Source: Nocardioides sp. BP30
GTDB taxonomy: Bacteria; Actinomycetota; Actinomycetes; Propionibacteriales; Nocardioidaceae
Direction: 5' to 3'
Length of the DNA stretch: 64,000 nt
NCBI RefSeq assembly: GCF_029873215.1
Contig: NZ_CP123620.1
Coordinates: 744,001-808,000, forward strand
The notes under the pieces: model-generated
What the model saw: the letters and a program-made list of their open reading frames with translations, nothing else
What the model was told of the DNA's origin: nothing
Database searches by the model: none
Position numbers and translations under genes: made by a program
Shown: piece by piece, positions 36,435-44,684 of the stretch
Layout: the number at the start of each line of letters is the position of its first letter
Numbering within the stretch: the first letter of the stretch is position 1

Positions 36435-37379
36435 ATGCGGCTGGGCGTGCTCGACATCGGCTCCAACACCGGTCACCTGCTGGTGGTGGACGCGCACGGC
36501 GGTGCCGCCCCGCTGCCGGCGTACTCCTACAAGCAGCCGCTGCGGCTGGCCGAGCATCTCGACGAGCACGGCGCCGTCACCCGGCGCGGGATTGACGCGC
36601 TGACGGACTTCACCGCCGCGGCGCTGGGGGTCGCCGAGGACAAGGGCTGCGCCGAGATGCTCTCCTTCGCCACCTCGGCGGTGCGCGACGCTGTCAACTC
36701 CGACGCCGTGCTCGACCACGTCCGCGAGCAGACCGGGGTGACGATCGAGGTCCTCGCCGGCGAGGACGAGGCCCGACTCACCTTCCTGGCGGTGCGCCGC
36801 TGGTTCGGCTGGTCGGCCGGGCGGCTGGCGGTCTTCGACATCGGCGGCGGCTCGCTGGAGCTGGCCGGCGGAAGCGACGAGGCACCCGACGTCGCGTGGT
36901 CCTTGCCGCTGGGTGCGGCCCGGCTGGCGAGCACCTTCTTCGCGGACGTCACCCATGCGGCCGCCGAGGATGTGATCCGTGACCTGCGCCGGCAGATCCG
37001 GGCCTCGATCGCCCACGATGCGGGGCACCTCATCCGGGCGGGCGCCTGCGACAAGGCGGTCGCCACCTCCAAGACGTTCCGCAGCCTGGCCCGGATCTGT
37101 GGCGCCGCTCCCAGCGGCGACGGCCCGCTCGTGCGCCGGGTCCTGCCGCTGGAGGAGCTGCGCCGCTGGGTGCCCAAGCTGGTCTCGATGTCGCGCCGGG
37201 AGCTCGCCGAGCTGCCCGGCGTCAGCGCCGATCGTGCCCACCAGATCGTGCCCGGCGCCTTCGTCGCGGAGGCCTGCATGGACATCTTCGATCTGCCCGA
37301 GCTGGAGATCTGCCCCTGGGCATTGCGTGAGGGCGTGATCCTGGAGCGGCTCGACCAGATGAGCGTCCGCCTCCGATGA
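36435..37379 (+). CDS. Ppx/GppA-family phosphatase
   Basis: A 314-residue ASKHA-fold enzyme that hydrolyses polyphosphate and/or pppGpp. [18 protein letters not shown] is the phosphate-1 loop, [10 protein letters not shown] and [12 protein letters not shown] are typical, and [10 protein letters not shown] is the second phosphate loop. It lacks the C-terminal HD domain of E. coli Ppx, as is usual for the short actinobacterial form, so substrate preference is open. The stop overlaps the next ATG, forming an operon with the TIM-barrel gene. Confidence 0.9.
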   Translation: MRLGVLDIGSNTGHLLVVDAHGGAAPLPAYSYKQPLRLAEHLDEHGAVTRRGIDALTDFTAAALGVAEDKGCAEMLSFATSAVRDAVNSDAVLDHVREQTGVTIEVLAGEDEARLTFLAVRRWFGWSAGRLAVFDIGGGSLELAGGSDEAPDVAWSLPLGAARLASTFFADVTHAAAEDVIRDLRRQIRASIAHDAGHLIRAGACDKAVATSKTFRSLARICGAAPSGDGPLVRRVLPLEELRRWVPKLVSMSRRELAELPGVSADRAHQIVPGAFVAEACMDIFDLPELEICPWALREGVILERLDQMSVRLR

Positions 37380-38152
37380 CCCGCATCGGTCTCTCGACGG
37401 TCTCGGTCTACCCCGAGTCGACAGCGCACGCGTTCGGCTACGCCAAGTCCGTCGGCTACGACGCCATCGAGGTGATGGTCGGGGTCGACGCGCTCTCCCA
37501 GCAGACCTCCGCCGTCCTGCAGCTGAGCGAGCACCACGACGTACCCGTCTCCGCGGTGCACGCGCCCTGCCTGCTGTTCACCCAGCGGGTGTGGGGCACC
37601 GATCCCTGGGGCAAGCTCGAGCGCTCCGCGGAGATGGCGCATGCGGTGGGAGCCGGCACCGTCGTGGTACACCCGCCGTTCCGTTGGCAGCGCGACTACG
37701 CCGCCGCCTTCGTGGAGGGGATAGCGAAGATGGAGGCCAACACCGGGCTGTTCTTCGCCGTGGAGAACATGTATCCCTGGCGTGCGTCGAAGCGCTCCAT
37801 GCAGATGTACCTGCCGCACTGGGACCCCTCGACCGAGGACTACGCGAACACCACCATCGACCTCTCCCACGCCGCGATCGCGCAGGACGACGTGATAGCG
37901 ATGGCGGACCGGCTCGGCAGCAGGCTCCGGCACATCCATCTCACCGACGGCACCGACGGAGCCAAGGACCAGCATCTCGTGCCCGGCCGCGGCGACATGA
38001 ACGCCGCCGCCTTCCTGCGTCACCTCGCCACGACCGGTTTCGAGGGCGAGATCGTGCTGGAGATCAATACGCGCAAGGCCGCCTCGAAGGCCGACCGCGA
38101 GGCGGACCTGCGCGAGTCGCTGGAGTTCGCCCGCGAGCACTTCCGGGCGTGA
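37376..38152 (+). CDS. Sugar phosphate isomerase/epimerase-like TIM-barrel protein
   Basis: A 258-residue xylose-isomerase-like barrel. Likely metal ligands are Glu in FAVENMYPW, Asp/His in [10 protein letters not shown], His in RHIHLTDG and Glu in [10 protein letters not shown] near the C-terminus, matching the family pattern. The substrate is unknown. ATG overlaps the ppx stop by four bases. From memory a gene of this family adjoins ppx in M. tuberculosis as well, so the link is old but unexplained. Confidence 0.85.
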   Translation: MTRIGLSTVSVYPESTAHAFGYAKSVGYDAIEVMVGVDALSQQTSAVLQLSEHHDVPVSAVHAPCLLFTQRVWGTDPWGKLERSAEMAHAVGAGTVVVHPPFRWQRDYAAAFVEGIAKMEANTGLFFAVENMYPWRASKRSMQMYLPHWDPSTEDYANTTIDLSHAAIAQDDVIAMADRLGSRLRHIHLTDGTDGAKDQHLVPGRGDMNAAAFLRHLATTGFEGEIVLEINTRKAASKADREADLRESLEFAREHFRA

Positions 38153-38175
38153 GGGTGGCCGGCCGGCCGCGCCGC

Positions 38176-38181
38176 TAGCCT
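38176..38181 (+). promoter_or_regulatory. Leaderless-type -10 for proC (TAGCCT)
   Basis: TAGCCT ends six bases before ATG 38188; the bases between are pyrimidine-rich, so no ribosome site exists. Confidence 0.5.
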
Positions 38182-38187
38182 TCCCCC

Positions 38188-38997
38188 ATGAGCACCGCAG
38201 GGACCATCGCGATCATCGGCGTCGGCAACATGGGCGGGGCCGTGCTGGCCGGTCTGCTCGAGGCGGGTCACGCGCCCGAGACGGTGATCGCCGGCGTACG
38301 CCGTCGCGAGCAGGCGACCGAGCTCGCCAAGGCCCACGGTGTGGCGGCGCTCGGCCCCGCCGAGGCGGCCGAGAGGGCCGACGTGCTCGTCCTCGGGGTG
38401 AAGCCGTACCAGGTCGTCGACCTCCTCCGCGACCTTCCGCTGCGCGCAGGCCACCTGGTGGTGTCCCTGGCGGCCGGCCTGACCACCGCGTCGATCGAGG
38501 CGGCCGTCCCGGCCGGCGTCGGCGTCGTGCGCGTCATGCCGAACACCCCATCGGCGATCGGCGAGGGCATGTCGGTGATCTCCGCCGGCGCAACGGCCAC
38601 CCCCGAGCAGGTGGCGGTGACAGAGGAGCTGCTCGGCGCGATCGGTGCGGTGGCGGTGGTGCCGGAGTCGCAGATCGACGCCGCGGCCGCCATCAGCGGC
38701 TCGGGACCGGCCTACGTCTTCTACATCGCCGAGGCGCTGATCGAGGCCGGCGTGCACCTCGGGCTCAGCCGTGCGGTCTCGGCGCAGCTGGTCAACCAGA
38801 CCCTCGTCGGCTCCTCGTTGATGCTGCGGGAGTCGGGCACGCACCCGGCCCTGCTCCGGGAGAACGTCACCTCGCCGGGCGGGACCACCGCGGCGGCCCT
38901 GCGGGTCTTCGAGAGTGCCGGGCTTCGCGGCACCCTGCTCGAGGCCACCCGGGCCAACCGCGACCGGTCGCGTGAGATCGCCCGCGGCGAGGGATGA
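38188..38997 (+). CDS. proC: Pyrroline-5-carboxylate reductase
   Basis: Last step of proline synthesis, NAD(P)H-dependent. The 269-residue protein has the Rossmann loop IAIIGVGNMGGAVLAGLL, GVKPYQV, VRVMPNTPSAIGEGM and the signature SGSGPAYVFYIAEALIEAG through to ENVTSPGGTTAAAL near the C-terminus. Complete and standard. It starts a block (proC, HTH, bS22, epimerase, acyltransferase) that I recall in the same order in mycobacteria, here interrupted by the acuC-like gene. Confidence 0.96.
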   Translation: MSTAGTIAIIGVGNMGGAVLAGLLEAGHAPETVIAGVRRREQATELAKAHGVAALGPAEAAERADVLVLGVKPYQVVDLLRDLPLRAGHLVVSLAAGLTTASIEAAVPAGVGVVRVMPNTPSAIGEGMSVISAGATATPEQVAVTEELLGAIGAVAVVPESQIDAAAAISGSGPAYVFYIAEALIEAGVHLGLSRAVSAQLVNQTLVGSSLMLRESGTHPALLRENVTSPGGTTAAALRVFESAGLRGTLLEATRANRDRSREIARGEG

Positions 38998-39007
38998 CGG
39001 CGCCCGG

Positions 39008-39013
39008 TACCGT
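39008..39013 (+). promoter_or_regulatory. Leaderless-type -10 (TACCGT)
   Basis: TACCGT ends seven bases before ATG 39021 and supports that start over the in-frame GTG 38994, which lies inside proC. Confidence 0.45.
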
Positions 39014-39020
39014 CGGGTCC

Positions 39021-40202
39021 ATGGATGCGTGCTCCGGCCGGTCGGCAGTCGTCTACGACGCCGGCCTGGGGGAGTACGACTTCGGGCCGCGGCACCCGAT
39101 GGCGCCGCTGCGGGTCGCGCTGACGATGCGGTTGGCCGGTGACCTCGGCGTACTCGACCGGTTGGAGGTCGTCCCCGCCCCGATGGCCTCGCTCGACCGC
39201 CTGGCCACCGTGCACGACCCGGCCTTCATCGAGGCCGTGGAGAAGGCCGGTGCCTCGATGCGGCCCGACCTCGAACACGGACTCGGCACCGATGACAATC
39301 CGCTCTTCCCGCAGATCCACCACGCCAGCGCGCACATCGTCGGCGCGAGCGTGGAGGCCTGCCGTCGGGTGTGGGAGGGCGAGAACATCCATGCCGCCAA
39401 CCCCATGGGCGGCCTGCACCACGCCATGCCCGACCGGGCCAGCGGCTTCTGCATCTACAACGACGTGGCGGTCGGGATCCGGTGGCTGCTGGACCATGGC
39501 GCCCAGCGGATCGCGTACGTCGACCTCGACGTGCACCATGGCGACGGGGTGGAGCGGGTGTTCTACGACGACCCGCGCGTGCTCACGATCAGCCTGCACG
39601 AGACCGGGCAGATGCTCTTCCCCGGCACCGGCTTCGCCTCCGACGTCGGCGGCCGCGACGCGCAGGGCAGCGCCGCCAACGTCGCGCTGCCACCCGGGAC
39701 CGCCGATCACGGCTGGCTGCGGGCGTTCCACGCGGTGGTGCCGGACCTGGTGCGGGAGTTCCAGCCGGACATCCTGGTGACCCAGCAGGGCTGCGACTCG
39801 CACGCCGAGGACCCGCTCGCCGACCTGATGCTCAGCGTGGACGGCCAGCGCGCCGCGTACCTGGCCCTGCACGAGCTCGCCCACGAGGTGGCCGGGGGGA
39901 GGTGGGTGGCCTTCGGCGGCGGAGGGTACGCCGTGGTCGACGTGGTGCCGCGCGCGTGGACCCACCTGCTGGCGGTGGTCAGCGGGACACCGGTGGAGCC
40001 GTGGGTCGAGGTGCCGGGCGGTTGGCGCGAGCACGTCCGCGAGCTGGTGGGGGTGGAGGCGCCCCGACTGATGACCGACGGCAAGGTCGCGGCGTACCGT
40101 GACTGGAGGCAGGGGTATGACCCCGGCACCTGGCTGGACCGCCAGATCAACGCCACGCGCATGGCGGTCTTCCCGTTGCACGGACTCGACCCGCTGCCCT
40201 GA
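39021..40202 (+). CDS. AcuC-type histone deacetylase family protein
   Basis: A 393-residue zinc deacetylase. The charge-relay His pair is in GGLHHAMPDRASGFC, zinc ligands are Asp and His in VDLDVHHGDG and Asp in TQQGCDSHAEDPL, and the transition-state Tyr is in GGGGYAVVD. In Bacillus AcuC removes acetyl groups from acetyl-CoA synthetase; that partner is not in this window. All catalytic residues are present. A monocistronic gene with its own -10. Confidence 0.9.
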   Translation: MDACSGRSAVVYDAGLGEYDFGPRHPMAPLRVALTMRLAGDLGVLDRLEVVPAPMASLDRLATVHDPAFIEAVEKAGASMRPDLEHGLGTDDNPLFPQIHHASAHIVGASVEACRRVWEGENIHAANPMGGLHHAMPDRASGFCIYNDVAVGIRWLLDHGAQRIAYVDLDVHHGDGVERVFYDDPRVLTISLHETGQMLFPGTGFASDVGGRDAQGSAANVALPPGTADHGWLRAFHAVVPDLVREFQPDILVTQQGCDSHAEDPLADLMLSVDGQRAAYLALHELAHEVAGGRWVAFGGGGYAVVDVVPRAWTHLLAVVSGTPVEPWVEVPGGWREHVRELVGVEAPRLMTDGKVAAYRDWRQGYDPGTWLDRQINATRMAVFPLHGLDPLP

Positions 40203-40306
40203 GGTACGGCCCGATCCGGAGGGTCTGATGGCTTGCTTGCAAGGCGACACGCCGTACGTTTGAAATTCCCACAGGTTTCCTCTTCCCCATCAGTCACAGC
40301 GGGCAC

Positions 40307-40312
40307 TAATCT
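40307..40312 (+). promoter_or_regulatory. Possible -10 for the small HTH gene (TAATCT)
   Basis: TAATCT would start a transcript near 40319 with a 65-base leader. GTCACAGCG (40293-40301) and GCACAGCG (40321-40328) flank it as imperfect direct repeats resembling MtrA sites as I remember them. Confidence 0.3.
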
Positions 40313-40383
40313 CACGGACAGCACAGCGCGTGTGAGCATCGGTGGGGAAGCCGATGGCGCGTTGAGAAGAAAGCGTGGACACG

Positions 40384-40590
40384 ATGGCTGCCAACAAGCC
40401 CGGTGACATCTCTGACAGCACCTTCCTGACCGTCGCCGAGGTGGCCGCCATGATGCGGGTCTCCAAGATGACCGTCTACCGGCTCGTCCACAGTGGCGAG
40501 CTCCCAGCCGTTCGGGTCGGCCGTTCGTTCCGTGTCCGCGAGGAGGACGCGAACGACTATCTGAAGAACTCGTTCTACAACGCCGGCTGA
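40384..40590 (+). CDS. Excisionase-like helix-turn-helix protein
   Basis: A 68-residue MerR/excisionase-type DNA-binding protein: FLTVAEVAAMMRVSKMTVYRLVHSGELPAVRVGRSFRV covers the winged helix, with the wing at GRSFRVREED. It is a free-standing domain, not a phage excisionase by context, since it sits between proC/acuC and bS22 as in other actinobacteria (Rv0500A region, from memory). ATG 40384 has an AGAAGAAAG ribosome site about ten bases upstream; GTG 40375 is too close to it. Target unknown. Confidence 0.88.
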   Translation: MAANKPGDISDSTFLTVAEVAAMMRVSKMTVYRLVHSGELPAVRVGRSFRVREEDANDYLKNSFYNAG

Positions 40591-40678
40591 CCGGCCGGCC
40601 GCACGGCCGCCGGCGCATCGGTCGCGAGTCGGCGGTCTCGCTCCTCGCACCGATTCCGCTCCGCTTCACCGCGACCGT

Positions 40679-40713
40679 TAGGCTGGCCCGACCGGCGGAT
40701 GTCCTCCGCCGGT
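40679..40713 (+). promoter_or_regulatory. Promoter -10 and 5' hairpin for bS22
   Basis: TAGGCT (40679-40684) predicts a start at about 40691, exactly where a hairpin with nine-base arms begins (ACCGGCGGA, 40691-40699, pairing with 40705-40713). A transcript would thus start with a stem-loop, then 40 bases to the ribosome site GAAAGG at 40741. Confidence 0.45.
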
Positions 40714-40754
40714 TCGCCGGCGAAGGTCGTCGGTTGAGGTGAAAGGTTGCATCA

Positions 40755-40856
40755 GTGGGTTCTGTCATCAAGAAGCGTCGCAAGCGGATGGCGAAGAAGA
40801 AGCACCGCAAGCTGCTGAAGAAGACGCGCGTCGCCCGTCGCAAGCTCGGCAAGTGA
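40755..40856 (+). CDS. Small ribosomal subunit protein bS22 (AURKAIP1/COX24 domain)
   Basis: A 33-residue, extremely basic protein, [18 protein letters not shown] followed by KLGK at the end. It is nearly identical to the bS22 protein found in mycobacterial 30S structures. GTG 40755 has GAAAGG eight bases upstream. It is too short for most ORF callers. Its position after the small HTH gene and before an SDR-like gene matches the mycobacterial order. Lysine and arginine make up more than half of its residues. Confidence 0.93.
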   Translation: MGSVIKKRRKRMAKKKHRKLLKKTRVARRKLGK

Positions 40857-40889
40857 CGCTCCGATCACGCTGATCTCGCGTTAGAGCCG

Positions 40890-41948
40890 GTGGCCAGCGC
40901 AGGGCGGGTCGTTCTCGTCACCGGGGTCTCTCGAGACCTCGGGCGCAGGTTCGCGCGCGCTGCCGCGGCTCATCCCAACGTCGAGCGGGTGATCGGCGTC
41001 GACGTGGTCCCGCCTCGAGGCGACATCGGCGGGATGTCGTTCGTCCGGGCCGACATCCGCAATCCGGTGATCGCCAAGGTGATCGCCAAGGAGGACGTCG
41101 ACACCGTCGTCCACCTGAGCATCATCTCGACCCCTGGCAGCAGCGGCGGCCGGTCGATGATGAAGGAGCTCAACGTCATCGGCACGATGCAGCTGCTCGC
41201 CGCATGCCAGAAGTCGGCGACGGTGCGGCACCTCGTGGTCAAGTCCACGGCCCACGTCTACGGCGCGAGCAATCGCGACCCCGCGATGTTCACCGAGACC
41301 TCCGAGACCCGGCGCGCCGGTGGCGGATACGCCAAGGACGTCGCCGAGATCGAGGGCTACGTCCGTGGCTTCGCCCGGCGCCGTCCCGACGTCTGCGTCA
41401 CGACGCTGCGCTGCGCCAACGTGATCGGCCCGAAGGTCGACAGCCCGATCACCAGCTACCTGCGGCTGCCGGTCATCCCCCGCCGGATCGGATTCGACCC
41501 GCGCCTGCAGTTCCTGCACGAGTCGGATCTCTACGCCGCCCTCGGCCATGCCGTGCGCGCCGAGACGTCCGGCACCTTCAACGTCGCCGGGAACGGCGTG
41601 ATGCCGCTCTCGCAGGTCGTCCGGCGCCTGCGCCGCCCGACGATGCCGGTGCCGTCCTTCGGCCTCGGCCTGCTGCGCCCGGCCCACGTCGCCCCGGTCT
41701 CGCCGGAGTTGCGCGCGCTGCTGACCTACGGCAGGGGCATCGACACCACTCGCACCCGTGAGGTCCTGGGCTTCGAGCCCACCTACTCCACCGCGGCGGC
41801 CCTCGACGACTTCGCCAGCGACCTCGTGCCCACCGGCGGCCGGATCGACGAGATGCTGGCCGCTGTCGAGGAGCGACTGCCCGGCCGCACGCCGGTGCCC
41901 GACATCGCCTCGATCGGCCGCTCAACGGAGGAGCTCGGTCATGGGTGA
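40890..41948 (+). CDS. NAD-dependent epimerase/dehydratase-like protein, altered active site
   Basis: A 352-residue extended SDR. The nucleotide loop reads VVLVTGVSRDLGRRFA, with Ser at one usual Gly. VRADIRNPVIAKVI, ELNVIGTMQLLAAC, KSTAHVYGAS (holding the catalytic-position Ser) and LRCANVIGP fit the family. The catalytic YxxxK is replaced: the aligned block is YAKDVAEIE, with no Lys four residues after Tyr. The mycobacterial neighbour Rv0501 also deviates here as I recall, so this clade may be non-enzymatic or use another mechanism. It overlaps the acyltransferase start by eight bases, which suggests a joint role at the membrane. Confidence 0.82.
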   Translation: MASAGRVVLVTGVSRDLGRRFARAAAAHPNVERVIGVDVVPPRGDIGGMSFVRADIRNPVIAKVIAKEDVDTVVHLSIISTPGSSGGRSMMKELNVIGTMQLLAACQKSATVRHLVVKSTAHVYGASNRDPAMFTETSETRRAGGGYAKDVAEIEGYVRGFARRRPDVCVTTLRCANVIGPKVDSPITSYLRLPVIPRRIGFDPRLQFLHESDLYAALGHAVRAETSGTFNVAGNGVMPLSQVVRRLRRPTMPVPSFGLGLLRPAHVAPVSPELRALLTYGRGIDTTRTREVLGFEPTYSTAAALDDFASDLVPTGGRIDEMLAAVEERLPGRTPVPDIASIGRSTEELGHG

Positions 41949-43110
41949 CGCCGAGATCATCCCGATCGGCACGCGCGGTCGTCCCGGCCGTGGGACCGGC
42001 CGCGCCCCCTCCGCCGCGGCGCGGGCGCTCGCGAAGCCCAACAAGGCCGCCGAGACGTCAGTTTCGGCGGACCGAGAGGTCCCGTCCGGTGAGTCGAGTG
42101 GCGCCGAGATCGAGGTCGTCCCGGCCGAGGCCGCCGCTCCCGACGAGGCGGTCGCCGTCGAGAGCACCGTCACCACGCAGGGCGCGGCGTACAGCGAGGA
42201 CCGCGGGCCGTTGCGCGGCATCCCCACCGCCGACTGGCAGGCGGCCCTCGACGTGGCCGCGCGTGAAGTCTTCGGTGAGGATTGGGAGCGGCAGCTCGCC
42301 GGCTTCCTGGCGTTCCTGCGCCGACGCGTGCGGGGCGAGTACGTCGTCGACGACTTCGGCTTCGACGCCGAGCTGACCCGGCGGTTCTTCATCAGCCTGC
42401 TGCGTCCGATCGCGCAGAAGTGGTTCCGCATCGAGGTCCGCGGGCTGGAGAACGTCCCGGCCGAGGGCGGCGCCCTGGTGGTCTCCAACCACTCCGGCAC
42501 GCTGCCCATCGACGGGCTCATGACGATGGTGACGCTGCACGACCACGCCGCTCGCTCGCTGCGGCCGCTCGGCGCGGACCTGGTCTTCCGGTTTCCGTTC
42601 GTCGGCTCCCTGGCCCGCAAGGGCGGGGTGACGCTCGCCTGCACCGAGGACGCCGAGCGGCTCCTGCGCGCCGGTGAGCTGGTCGGCGTGTGGCCGGAGG
42701 GGTTCAAGGGCGTGGGCAAGCCCTACAGCGAGCGCTACAAGCTGCAGCGCTTCGGTCGCGGCGGATTCGTCTCGGCCGCGCTGCGCACCGGGGTGCCGAT
42801 CGTGCCGCTCTCGGTGGTGGGCGCAGAGGAGATCTACCCGCTGGTGGGCAACATCCCGGCGCTGGCCAAGGTGCTGGGGGTTCCCTACCTGCCGATCACG
42901 CCGTTCTTCCCCTGGCTCGGACCGCTGGGGCTGATCCCGCTGCCGTCGAAGTGGCTGATGGAGTTCGGCGAGCCGGTCCGCACCGACGAGTACGACGCGA
43001 GTGCGGCCGACGATCCGATGCTGGTCTTCAACGTCACCGACCAGGTGCGCGAGACGATCCAGCAGACGCTGTACTCGCTGCTCATGCAGCGGCAGTCGGT
43101 CTTCCACTGA
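41941..43110 (+). CDS. Lysophospholipid acyltransferase family protein (PlsC-like)
   Basis: A 389-residue protein. Residues 1-90 are a disordered, Ala/Glu-rich extension. From about 150 the PlsC-type domain has SNHSGTLPIDG (His and Asp six residues apart rather than four), VFRFPFVGSLARKGGV, WPEGFKGVGKPYS in place of PEGTR, and VPIVPLSVVGAEE. This matches the family next to the epimerase-like gene in actinobacteria (Rv0502, from memory). It probably acylates a glycerophospholipid or related lipid at the inner membrane. ATG 41941 has GGAGGAG eight bases upstream. Confidence 0.85.
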   Translation: MGDAEIIPIGTRGRPGRGTGRAPSAAARALAKPNKAAETSVSADREVPSGESSGAEIEVVPAEAAAPDEAVAVESTVTTQGAAYSEDRGPLRGIPTADWQAALDVAAREVFGEDWERQLAGFLAFLRRRVRGEYVVDDFGFDAELTRRFFISLLRPIAQKWFRIEVRGLENVPAEGGALVVSNHSGTLPIDGLMTMVTLHDHAARSLRPLGADLVFRFPFVGSLARKGGVTLACTEDAERLLRAGELVGVWPEGFKGVGKPYSERYKLQRFGRGGFVSAALRTGVPIVPLSVVGAEEIYPLVGNIPALAKVLGVPYLPITPFFPWLGPLGLIPLPSKWLMEFGEPVRTDEYDASAADDPMLVFNVTDQVRETIQQTLYSLLMQRQSVFH

Positions 43111-43260
43111 TCAACGGCGCTTGGCGCAGTGCTCCTGGTCCGCTGGGGCGCGGGGCTCGGCTGGTCATGCGGGCGCCTGGGGGCAGGCCTACGGCCGCGC
43201 GACGGCTCGTTCCTCGCCGGCGCGTCCTCCGGCAGCGCCCCTGGCGGCGCCCATGACCAG

Positions 43261-43360
43261 CCGGGCCCCGCGCCTCGCTCTATCGGCGGCGCCGATGACC
43301 TGCCGGGCCCCGCGCCTCGCTTCATCGGCGGCGCTCCTGACGTGCCGAGCGCCGCGCCTT
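43261..43360 (+). repeat. 42-bp imperfect tandem repeat between convergent genes
   Basis: Unit 1 at 43261-43302, unit 2 at 43303-43344, a third partial at 43345-43360 and a degenerate half before 43261. The unit is a multiple of three and stays open as a 14-residue Pro/Gly-rich repeat in one frame (43129-43362), but that frame has no ribosome site. It lies in the 262-base gap between convergent stops at 43110 and 43373, which holds nothing else recognisable. Confidence 0.7.
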
Positions 43361-43372
43361 GAAAGGCGAGGA

Positions 43373-44548
43373 TCAGGGAGCGGGGGTCTTGTTCGTGCCG
43401 AGGACGCCGCCGACCAGGCCGTTGACGGTGCCGAGGAGGGTGTCGACGGTGCCGCTGAGGCCGCCGGTGACGTCCTTGACCGTGTCGCCGAGGCTGGTGG
43501 GCGTCGAGGTCGGGTTGGCCGGCAGCACCTTGGTGATCGGGTCCGACTTCTTGGACGGGTCGGACTTCGACGAGGTCTGGGTCGAGGGCTGGGCGGACGG
43601 GTCGACGTTGGCCGGGCCGATGCTCGGGGGGACGGTGGGCAGCTTGATCGGCTTGCCGCTCTTGGTCGTCGAGCTGCTGGAATGCTGGGACTGCAGCGTC
43701 TTGTTCAGCGACTCCAAGGACGTGGAGACCGGGGTCAGCAGCGACTCGGGGAGCTGGGTGATCGGGCTGCCGCCGCAGGCCGGGCAGGCGTTGTGGGCGG
43801 CGGTGTCGATCGTGAGGACCGTCTGGGCCGCCTCGGTCAGGGCCTGCTTGGTCGCGTCCGGGACGAGCGGCTCGAGTGCCGTCAGCTGGTCGATGCTCTG
43901 CGCGGTGAACTTCTGCAGCTTGGTGATCGAGCCGGTGTCCTGATGATCCGCGTAGTTGCTCAGCAGCAGGTCCGAGGCTCTCTTCGCCTGATCGCTGAAG
44001 GCGTTCAGCGTGCTCGTGATCTCGCTGCTGTCGTCGGAGGAGCGAGCGAGGTCGCCGACCTCGTCCAGACGGGTGCGGGCGTCGCTGAGCAGCGCCGAGC
44101 CCTTGCCGTTGTCGCTGGGGGTGATGCCGGTCCGCACGTTCTCGATGGCGCGCTTGACCGGGTAGAGCGGCTCGCCGGGGAGGGCGCCCTGCGAGGCCAG
44201 CGCCGTGCCTGCGCTGGCTCCGACGATCGCGAGCGAGGCGATGCCGACGGTGAGGCGGCGCTCGTGACGACGGCGGGTGACAGGGTTGGTCCGGACCGTC
44301 AGGCGGTCGTCGACGTCGCTGGCCGACCTCAGCTCGGTGGCGGCGGCGGCCATGAGCCGCTCCCGCAGATCGGCGGAGAAGGACGGGCGGGGCGCGACCG
44401 GGGGCAGGTCGCTCAGGCTCGCGGCGAAGGCCGCCAGCTCGGCCGTCTCGGGGCTGGCGGACCCGGAGGCGGGCTTGCCCTGCCGAGCGGCCTCGACCAG
44501 TCGGTCGAACTCCTCGGCACGGCGGCGCGTGCTGAACGCCGGGCTCAT
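43373..44548 (-). CDS. DUF5667-type membrane protein, likely anti-sigma factor (RsbN-like)
   Basis: A 391-residue single-pass membrane protein downstream of the BldN-type sigma gene. Residues 1-105 are cytoplasmic, with a helical EEFDRLVEAARQGKPA start and Arg-rich stretch before the membrane helix (LTVGIASLAIVGASAGTALA, about 110-130). The extracellular part has the DUF5667 helices (LPGEPLYPVKRAIENVRTG), a CPACGG motif, and a long Ser/Thr/Pro/Lys tail. In Streptomyces, rsbN beside bldN encodes a membrane anti-sigma factor; the same arrangement supports that role here. ATG 44548 is the first family-like start. Confidence 0.78.
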   Translation of the reverse strand: MSPAFSTRRRAEEFDRLVEAARQGKPASGSASPETAELAAFAASLSDLPPVAPRPSFSADLRERLMAAAATELRSASDVDDRLTVRTNPVTRRRHERRLTVGIASLAIVGASAGTALASQGALPGEPLYPVKRAIENVRTGITPSDNGKGSALLSDARTRLDEVGDLARSSDDSSEITSTLNAFSDQAKRASDLLLSNYADHQDTGSITKLQKFTAQSIDQLTALEPLVPDATKQALTEAAQTVLTIDTAAHNACPACGGSPITQLPESLLTPVSTSLESLNKTLQSQHSSSSTTKSGKPIKLPTVPPSIGPANVDPSAQPSTQTSSKSDPSKKSDPITKVLPANPTSTPTSLGDTVKDVTGGLSGTVDTLLGTVNGLVGGVLGTNKTPAP

Positions 44549-44684
44549 CGCAGTGGTCCTACTCGGTCGGTGTGGGCGAGTGCAACAGGGATCGGAGCGT
44601 GCAGGGTGGTGTCGCTCCGCACCCCAAACGAGCCGCGGGCACCGAAGGTTACGGCCGTGGAAGACGTGATCATGGTGGCGCCCA

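Noticed and set aside
43129..43362. Annotating the 77-residue repeat ORF as a gene
   Set aside because: No ribosome site, no homologue recognised, and it is explained by a 42-bp DNA repeat; kept only as a finding.
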